From assembly GCA_948470475.1 (NCBI GenBank), contig OX419336.1, positions 7,407,671-7,471,670 of the forward strand: 64,000 bases of DNA, written 5' to 3'. Both the position numbers and the translations under genes were made by a program. Below the pieces are notes generated by a model that had not been told where the DNA came from, did no database searches, and was given only the letters and a program-made list of their open reading frames with translations. Numbering within the stretch: position 1 is the first letter of the stretch; each line of letters starts with the position of its first letter. Shown here in pieces: positions 55,906 to 64,000 of the stretch. This DNA is from Galaxea fascicularis. Lineage: Eukaryota > Cnidaria > Anthozoa > Scleractinia > Euphylliidae.

Positions 55906-56931
55906 GTTATCTATCTATCTATCTAGACTGGCTATTATTCTTGACTGCCATGACGTCGCATGCAAACCATTATCATTCTCCCCCTTTCATCACGTGTTTC
56001 GTAATTCATTTTTTGAGTTCAGTGACTCAAAACCACTTTTGATTTATGACAATCAAGTCAATCAAGTGACAGACAAAAGAAAACGAAATAATTTTCTATT
56101 TTAGCTACTAATTTCATTACTACCGGCTCTAACTCGATGTACCGGAAAGGATATAAGCTTGGCCGGGAACTTCACAGTCAACAGGACTCGTTCGTTCAGT
56201 TTTTATTCACGAGACGTGAAAATGTCGTTTTACCAGAATATACCAGCCTAAATGTTTAATGCGCGTTCAAAATTAATTGGACCTTCAGTCAAAACAAAAA
56301 ATGTCAACTGATGATACGTGTTTCCCTTTCGAAGAGGTCTTGTGATTTTGTCTTCAACCGAAAACAATGAGACATTTTCTCAAGGTTAGTGACAACTCTA
56401 ACAAGGCCTGTTTCGGGAGAAAATAAAATTCTTCCGGTAATCTGGAGTTTCTGCCGGGAATCGGGAGACTAGGAAATTTTTCTGGGAAATATGACAAAGT
56501 TCTAGGACATTGTGCAAAAACAAAATTTGTAGCTCTATCGGTTAGAAAATCGGTAGTCAGATCTTCCAAATTTCCGGGACGACTTAAATTACCGACAGTG
56601 ATGCTCAAACAATGTTTTTTAGAGTTGTCACCCCGGGTCACTTTTGGGGACTTACACTCAGTGAAGCATAAGTCACACAATAATTGTATTGGAAGTTCCA
56701 CTTTGCCGTTTCTCTTCGCAATTGTTTGCTATCTTTAAATTCGAAGTGAAATAAAGTCATTGATTGATTGATTGATTGAGTGATTCACTGTCGTCTGGAA
56801 TGATGATGAAACGGTTCGGTTCCGGTGCGAATCCGAAAGATCTCGTGACTGACTCCAAATCACATGACTGCGGATCGATTTACAAACTTCATAAACTCCG
56901 CGGTCAGCAAAACGCTTCATTACCATCTGCA
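55906..56931. other. Upstream region of MPEG1
   Basis: Holds a short TCTA repeat (55909-55925) and an ATTG repeat (56759-56780). No TATA box or other promoter element that I would defend. The frame of MPEG1 extends upstream to 56776 but this part is probably 5' UTR. Confidence 0.4.
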
Positions 56932-59900
56932 ATGGCGTTGATAACGAGGTTACTTTGGGCATTTTTGCTTTACTGTTTGGTTTTCTATTCTGACTCTGTT
57001 TCAGCGGTGAATGATTCGTCAACAGCTCCCTCTTCTGGCGTACCTGGCGATCCGAGAAGATGCCCACTTACTTCGGGAATGTATCGTTTCGAGGTACTTC
57101 CGGGGGGTGGATGGGATAACTTAAGAAATGTTCATATGGGTGTAGTTTCTTTGATGAATTACTCGCAGTGTAAGACCTCCGATGACGGCAAGTATTTAAT
57201 CCCGGACAACGTGTTCCTTTATCCTGTGAAGAAAAGCAAAGTGGAGACTTTTGCAGAACTTTACGATCACTGGAATAACTACTCTTCGACGACCACAAGA
57301 TCTGTCAACGCGGAAGCGTCTGGAACGTTCGTATTCGGCAGTGTTAGCGGTTCGTTTTCGTCTGAGTTTGAATCAGTAAAGAAACACCAAGTAGAAGACA
57401 AATCTGTCACAACTCGAGTCCAACTTCGTCATGACCTGTATACGGCCCAGCTTCAACCTGATAGCCCACTTCAGCCCGCGTTCAAATCGCGTCTACTTGA
57501 AATCGCGTCTCATCTACAGCACAATAATACCGCGTACGCGAACTATCTCGCACAGATACTCGTCCGTGACTTCGGAACGCACTACATCACATGCGTCAAA
57601 GCGGGTGCCGTTCTTGCTAAAGTGGATCACTTAACGAAGAAATTTGTGGCAGATTTTACAGAGGACAAAAGCAAAATTACAGCATCAGCCAGCGCTTCAT
57701 TTTTTGGAGCTTTCGGCGCTAAAGTTAGTTCCAGTGAAACAACCGACAAAAAAGACTTGGATCAATACACAAAGAATACTGTTTACTCGACCGTTTATAC
57801 CTTCGGTGGACCGCCATACAGGGTGAATTTCACTATCAATCAATGGGAAGACGAAATGCGAGACGAGCTCGTCGCGATTGACCGTTCGGGTGACCCATTA
57901 CATTATGCAATAACGCCAGGAAGTTTGCCCGAGATGTCAGAAGAGTTAACCTTTCAGTTAGCTAATGTTGTTGAAAAAGCTATTAAGCAGTATTACAAGC
58001 ACAACACCTTTAAGGGATGCACGAAAATGGATTCGCCAAACTTCAGCTTCCAAGCCAATCTCGATGACGGATCTTGCCAGAGTCCCATCAACAACTACAC
58101 TTTCGGAGGCGTATATCAGACATGTGAAACCGAGGGGTCTCCCGTGGGGAATCCATGCCAGGGCTTACTTCAGAAGAACCCGCTCACAGCTGACTACAAA
58201 TGTAGTGCAGGGTATGATGCTATTTTGATTCATCAGGGTCGCAGTCCTCAAAGTTGTCACAAAGACTGTCACAGCTGTTGGCTTTTCTTTAAATGCTGTC
58301 ACACTAACTGTGGGTATGTAACGTATTCGACCTACTGGTGCGTTGCTAAGGCAGAAGTGCCTCCCGATACGGGTTATCTCTTTGGTGGACTTTACAGCAA
58401 GGTGATTAAGAACCCTGTGACACAGGACTACAACTGTCCACTTAAATTTTATGCTCTCCGCTTTGGAGCAACAATGCAAGTGTGCGTGAGTGATGATTAT
58501 GAGCTTGGTTATCAGCAGTCTGTCCCATTTGGCGGTTTTTTCAGTTGCAGTGCTGGGAATCCTCTCGGTATCCGACATAACTCTGCAGACACCGTCTCTA
58601 AAGGTAAGTCATCATCTTCACTATATTATTACTAAGAGTAGCATTCTGGGAGTAGCGGCAGCATTGCATCGTCAGTAGCATCATTAAAAAACCGGAACTC
58701 GGCGTTTTTACTACAGAAAGTGTACACTTCAAGATCTTTCCTTTCTCAAAATAAAGGCATTGAACCATGGTGTTTAGGTATTTTTGAGAAGCTTTTGACC
58801 GTGCAGAAATACAGTACTTTTCAAGGGTTATTGAGAAACCTCGCATTCTTCAAACGTTGGTCAACTGATTCATCATTTGTATACCATAGGTAGCATTCTT
58901 TCCTAGTCTAAAGTGTTTAAAATTTCGTATTTTTCCTTGGTTAAACAATCCAGAGACACTACCAACACACTGCGCACATCGCCAAATTTGTCAAATTCAG
59001 AACGACCTTAAATTTTCGAAAGTGCTGGATATAATCTACCGTGGTTCAACTGATCATTCCTTGAAACGTCTAGCTAGGCATAAACAAAGGCTTTAAAACA
59101 AAGCAATATCTTCTGGAGAAGATAATGATTGGAAGGCATTCCGTGCAGCAAGAAAACCGATGCATAAAAGGCTTAAAGAAGCAAGGAATGCATATATTTC
59201 TGATTATTTATATTAGGAGAAGCTATTGAAGAAAACCCTAAGCGATTCTGGTCATACATCAAACATCTGAATAGAGAAGACCTGGGTATTGCAGATTTCG
59301 AAATAAATGGCTCCATAATCAGCGATAACAAAGCTAAGGCTGACATGTTAAACAATCAATTTTCAACTGTGTCTTTACTCAAGAAGACTTATCAAATATC
59401 CCTGATATTGGATACGACAGAATACCAGCTATTGACAGTCTGTTTATCACCATTAATGGAGTTGCAAAGCAGTTATCGCTATTGAAGACAAATAAAGCCT
59501 CTGGACCTGATGCTATTCCACTGTAGTCTTTAAAAGAATATACAGCTGAGATTGCTCCTATCCTTACTAATATCTTCCAAGATTCCATCGATAGTGGTAC
59601 CGCTCCCAGTAGATGGAAATTGGCAAATGTATGTGGTGTCTTCAAAAAGGGGAACAGTCTGATCCTTCAAACTACAGACCCATTTCTCTAACCTGCATAG
59701 CATCGAAAATTCTCGAGCACATTGTACATAGCCATGTGATGAAACATTTTGAACATTTTAACATACTAACAAACTGTCAGCACGGCTTCAGATAAAAAAG
59801 ATCTACAGATCTTCAATTAATACTCACTATTCATGACATTGCAAGTTCTCTACAACAAAAGAAATCTATTCATGCTGCTGTGTTGGATTTTTCTACGGCC

Positions 59901-61009
59901 TTTGATAAAGTCCCACATCGACGCTTACTAATGAAGCTGAGGCGTTACGGTATCCATGGAAACCTCTTGTCCTGGATGGAATCTTTTCTCACTGTCATCT
60001 GTGAGGGTGCAACATCCACCTCTTGTCCAGTGACCTCTGGTGTACCACAAGGGTCAGTGCTAGGACCGCTGTTGTTCCTAACATAGATCAGTTTTTGACC
60101 TGCCAGATGGTCTAACCTCTACAGTTAAGCTGTTTGCCGATGACACTCTCTTGTATGGTGTGGTGGTTGAAGATTCAGATTGCGACAATCTCCAAGATGA
60201 TCTCAACAAACTAGAAATCTGGCAAAATGAGTGGCAGATGCAATTTAGCCCTTCTAAATGCAACATCATCTTCAATTCAAATAAACAAAGTCCTCCTAAA
60301 CGGCCATATTTTTTCTGTGGGTCCAAACTCAAACGAGTAGATTCTGCATCGTAGCTAGGAATTACTGTTAACAGTAAATTAAAGTGGTCTGATCACATCT
60401 CATCTATCTCAAGCAAGGCGAGTCGATCCTTGGGGTTGACAAGAGAAATCTCTGGAACTGCCCCAGGAATGTACGTGAAACGGCCTATACCAGCATTGTC
60501 CGACCCAAACTCAGTGGAGTACGCAAGTGCCTCATGGGACCCACACTCTAAAACGATATTTCAACCTTGGAGAGAGTCCAAAGAAAAGCTGCTCGTTTCT
60601 GCCTTCAAAACTTCAACAAAACAGCAAGTGTGACAGACATGTTATCTGATCCGAAATGGGACACACAAGACGAAAGAAAAACAGATTGACTTTAATGTAC
60701 GATCTTAGTCATAATCTTGTAGACATAAACACAGAAGAACATTTAATACCACATAGTGAATTAAGAACCCGCAACAGCCACGCTTTTAAGTACAGATTGC
60801 CAAAAGTTCCTAAGGACGTCTTTAAGTTTTCCTTTTTTCCTAGAACAATAACAGAGTGGAATTCACTGCCCGCTGACTAATTTTGAATTATCACCTATTT
60901 ATTTTATTATTCGACCTATTTGCTCTTATCCAACTTATGCATGTGTACATATATGTATATATGTATACTTAAAATTAGAATTAGAATTTATATGTTTACG
61001 TGTAATAGA

Positions 61010-61051
<42 letters not shown>

Positions 61052-62138
61052 TTATACATATTTTATTTTAGTGTTTATTACAGTTGATGTTATGTCTTAC
61101 AAGATCAGTTTATCAACTTAAAGATGTAGGTGAAGCATGTACTGCAAACTGTTGTAAGCCACTAGTTACTTACTTTGTAACTACGTTGTGTCATTTTTCC
61201 TGACAGGTCAATCCAGTTTGGGAAGGTTTGTTAGTGAATCCGGTCCTTCAGGTTGGCCAAAACACTGCTCAGATGGTTACTCGCAACATCTGGGAGCTAT
61301 CGAACAGGACTGTGAGATTAACTATTGCGTAAAGTCAAATGTATTCAACAGTCTGGGACTGCCAATCATAAGAAGGCCTCCTTACATGAGTACACCCCAA
61401 ATCATCAACTACTCCGTACCATTGTTGCTAACTAACCAAGATACTGGTCAGATCTGGTTTAAACGCCCTGGCAAAAATCCCCTCTGGCTACTTGCGACAA
61501 AACGGTAATGTAATCCGTAACTTGGTTACGTGATAAAGTCAACGTTGTTGTCGTTGTTGTTGTTAATGTACTATTCTGATGACATTAATGCCGGTTATCG
61601 TAGTTGTGCATAAAACAGCTTGAGACAATCAGCAATGGATAGAAACAAGATCCAGAAATTAAACTGATGATTTTTTTTTTCTAAATATTGTAGACGACGC
61701 TAGTTCAATGCTTAAGCCAACGAATTTGACTTTCTGTAAGACTGACAGCTTTCTCTAATCTCTCTTTGTGTAAAGTAAAGCGTATGACTGATCAGTTCCA
61801 ATTTTGTGTCTTTGATCAGCACTGTTAACGAGTTTGCTGTTCAGTTCAACATGGATGGACCCGCGATAATGGGTTTGGATACCAAGACAGATAACCTTGT
61901 CCCTGCCTCGCACGAGAAACAAAAGTCATCTCAGAGTAACAGCGATATGGGGGCTGGGACGGCAGCTGGCATTACATTTGGCGTCACGGCATTGGCTGGA
62001 CTATTGATTGCTGCCATGGTGATTGGCTGGCGCCGTCACAAGAGTGTGAACAGGGAAAGCAGTAACTTATCCACGCCTTTGAACTCTGAAGGAGGGTATG
62101 GCGCTTTCCGTGATGGAAGGACTGATCAAAAAGTGTAA
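56932..62138 (+). CDS. MPEG1: MPEG1 / perforin-2, MACPF protein
   Basis: Membrane-anchored pore-forming protein of innate immunity, acting in endosomes and phagosomes against engulfed microbes. Exons 56932-58603, 61207-61504 and 61820-62138 join in phase to 762 residues (usual length about 700-720). ATG 56932 was chosen because it starts a clear signal peptide (MALITRLLWAFLLYCLVFYS); the frame is also open upstream. The MACPF domain spans roughly 60-370, with the signature FGTHYITCVKAGA near 214, where the usual terminal GG is AGA. A cysteine-rich P2 region follows (YTFGGVYQTCETEG; CHKDCHSCWLFFKCCHTNCG). Exon 3 supplies a transmembrane helix (about 703-727, ITFGVTALAGLLIAAMVIGW) and a 35-residue tail. 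All splice sites are GT-AG. Intron 1 contains a dead LINE. Appears intact. Confidence 0.93.
58979..60880 (+). pseudogene. Degenerate non-LTR retrotransposon in MPEG1 intron 1
   Basis: Reverse-transcriptase fragments in several frames, sense to the host gene: SDPSNYRPISLTCIASKILE, AAVLDFSTAFDKVPHRRLLM, TSGVPQGSVLGPLLFL, the FADD region as LFADDTLLY-like codons after a stop, and the C-terminal FFPRTITEWNSLPAD. Numerous stops and shifts. Order and motifs fit a CR1/Jockey/RTE-type LINE; I did not resolve the clade. The endonuclease domain is absent. Confidence 0.88.
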
Positions 62139-62262
62139 TTGAAAAGTAACCCGCTGCAGCTCAGAGGACTTAATTCCTTAACCCTTAAACTCCCAGAAGT
62201 GATTCGCATATAACTTCTCGCTATTGTTCAGTAGACAGGTGACGAGAACAGACAAATTTAAT

Positions 62263-62285
62263 AATAACTAATAATAATAATAACA

Positions 62286-62326
<41 letters not shown>
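62263..62326. repeat. AAT microsatellite
   Basis: About 18 AAT units with one interruption, downstream of MPEG1. Confidence 0.9.
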
Positions 62327-62404
62327 GGTTTAATGATGACATTTCTACAGAGTAGCTCTACATTCATCAGAAACTAACTAAAAATGAAAGTACATATAAA
62401 TATA

Positions 62405-64000
62405 TCAGTATAGTTTACTAGAAATGAACTTTGTGAAAACACTTACAAATTGAATATAAATTGAAATCAATCCGATAACATCAGCCATTTTTGCATAACG
62501 GTTGTTAACAAAACTTGCGGCTGATTCTTGAACTCGCTGTAATTTTGCTTCAAGGTACTGATGTAACGGATACACTACAATGTCATTGTAATCGATCTTC
62601 GAAAGTACCAATGCCTCAACCAATTGCTTCTTTAAGGGCCCACAGACGGATTTTTCGCGCGTTGCTAAGAAAGTGAAATGTCACTTCTGGTGACTGACGT
62701 CATCGTATCGTGAGCTGACCAGAAAACCCACTCACCGAGCAGGAAAACTTACGGCACGATTCCATCGAACGTGTTCACCTCGCGCTTTCTGTTGTCCGAT
62801 CAACTGCGCATGCGTAAAGGAACTGACTTCCGGTTTGACAAAAACGCTAAATTTCCGGCGGTTTTTTAAATTGAATTAATTTTTTTTATGTGACACAGTT
62901 CACCCCCAAATACAGAATATAGCTAAGCATTGGTTTTTTCAAAACATTTTTTTAAAAAATGTTATGGGTATTTTAAGATAGTTTTTCTCTTTAAAATGAA
63001 CATTTTTCAAAATAAAAAGAAACCCATGCTTAGCAAGACGCAAAAATGAATACAAATTATCAAACCACTGATTAAATACACAAATTGTGTAGCACATAGA
63101 AAAATTTAGAGTTTCCTTTTATTGGTCACGTGACCATGGGCGTGGCATAATGACGTCATACTTAGGGTCATTGGCTTACAGAAGTTTGAAATTACTTGAC
63201 CATTACATCCTTAGCAACGAACCCAAAAAAACACGTCAGTAGGCCCTTAAGGCTTTAGGCGCCATGTTTCTGATCTTCTTGATTGTATATAGAGCTGCAA
63301 AGCACGATGATACGGTCTTAGTCACTTGTTTAGTCCATTTCAGGTTTTCCTGAATCCACACACAAAGGAATTTGTGCAGGGTGACTCTTTCTAACACTTC
63401 TCCATTTGCTTTTATTCGGGGGACTTGATCTTCTATTGTAATTTATGCACTCGTGACATTTGGTCTGTGGAGATTAGCATTTGCTTGGTCTTCTTTGCAT
63501 TAAGGAGTAAGTTGGAATTGCTTAACCAACCTTCAAGGGCTCGCATGGTGCTATTCAATTCTCCAACAGTAGTGTCCAGATCCGAAGGGGTACAGTGCTT
63601 AATAAAGGTCGTGTCGTCTGCAAATAACACTGGCCCCAATATCGAGCCCTGTGGTGCTCCAAATTGCACGTCAACAAGCTCGGATGTTTTATCGTTGATT
63701 TCTAAGAATTGCCGTCTCTCACCAATGTAGCTTAGAATCCAGTGTAAGAAGTGCTTCGGAAATCCCATGTTGTGCATTTTTTAACAATCCTGGCGTGATT
63801 GACCGTGTCAAACGCCTTTGAGAAATCTGCGAATATAACCATGGTAAGTTCACCTCTCTTCATAGCTCAGAGGATATCGTCTCGGAAGCGCAGTGACACC
63901 GTTGTTGTTGAATGTCCTTTTCTGTAGCCAGAGGTCCTCTCATGAAATATGCTGTGCCTGTCGATGTGTTCAATCATCTGGCTAAGTACTAAACGTTGGT
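62405..64000 (-). pseudogene. Non-LTR retrotransposon RT, minus strand, interrupted
   Basis: Extends beyond the window end. In sense order: GYRKGHSTTT near 63920, FADFSKAFDTVNHARIV near 63820, then after a shift at an A-run, HFLHWILSYIGERRQF, GAPQGSILGPVLFADDTTFI, and near 62635-62540 KQLVEALVLSKIDYND. The usual stretch between GPVLF and ADDT is deleted, and there is a stop near 63872. The element is split by the TTAA insertion at 62636-63246; removing it restores a continuous protein-like frame across the junction. Confidence 0.85.
62636..63246. mobile_element. 611-bp TTAA-flanked non-autonomous transposon
   Basis: TTAA at 62632-62635 and 63247-63250. Left end GGGCCCACAGACGGATTTTT; right end, read inward, GGGCCTACTGACGTG; both ends also carry GTTGCTAAG/CTTAGCAAC further in. 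No coding sequence. It interrupts a LINE reading frame, so the original target is known. Confidence 0.82.

Noticed and set aside
57431..57634. Secondary frames within MPEG1 exon 1 on both strands
   Set aside because: Shadows of the MACPF-coding frame.

Overview
This is an intron-rich eukaryotic window, most likely from a cnidarian, probably a hexacoral such as a stony coral. The reasons are a spliced perforin-2/MPEG1 gene, a leucyl-aminopeptidase-like M17 gene cut into at least 18 small exons, a lineage-specific pair of multi-pass membrane genes, and a very dense load of TA-, TTAA- and hAT-like inverted-repeat elements, Ty3/Gypsy and non-LTR debris. Species identification is inference; nothing in the window names it.

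Layout. 1-2089: no gene. 2090-10200: a field of inverted and tandem repeats in which a complete 3.2-kb DNA transposon (5879-9117, TTAA target duplication, 20-bp perfect inverted ends, two-exon DDE transposase) has inserted. 10200-13940: intergenic with a possible terminal exon, a tRNA-like fragment, a short hairpin element and a DUF6589-like exon. 13941-19191: a young, apparently intact Ty3/Gypsy retrotransposon on the minus strand with identical 159-bp LTRs, a tRNA-Leu-type primer site, gag and pol, and a textbook -1 frameshift signal. 19192-25000: sparse; a minus-strand first exon, a degraded exon, a DBF4-like (BRCT) fragment, and a 20-copy 44-bp satellite. 25004-27856: a decayed Gypsy pol. 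27900-33200: MITEs and simple repeats. 33231-44640: the M17 aminopeptidase gene, introns full of MITEs. 45400-48260: nested MITEs around a 1.65-kb inverted-repeat transposon carrying Penelope-like and RecQ-like fragments. 48576-53147: two paralogous membrane-protein genes, one with a frameshift, with a 5S rRNA pseudogene between them. 56932-62138: MPEG1, with a dead non-LTR element in its first intron. 62400-64000: a minus-strand non-LTR element split by a TTAA insertion.

The three host genes that look functional (M17 aminopeptidase, one membrane protein, MPEG1) all run on the plus strand, are unrelated in role and show no sign of co-regulation. MPEG1 is an innate-immunity pore-forming protein of phagocytic compartments; the aminopeptidase is a housekeeping peptidase. 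The rest of the window is mainly a record of transposon activity, with several nested insertions whose order can be read directly from target-site duplications. All exon boundaries were read by eye from GT/AG signals and protein continuity and need transcript support.
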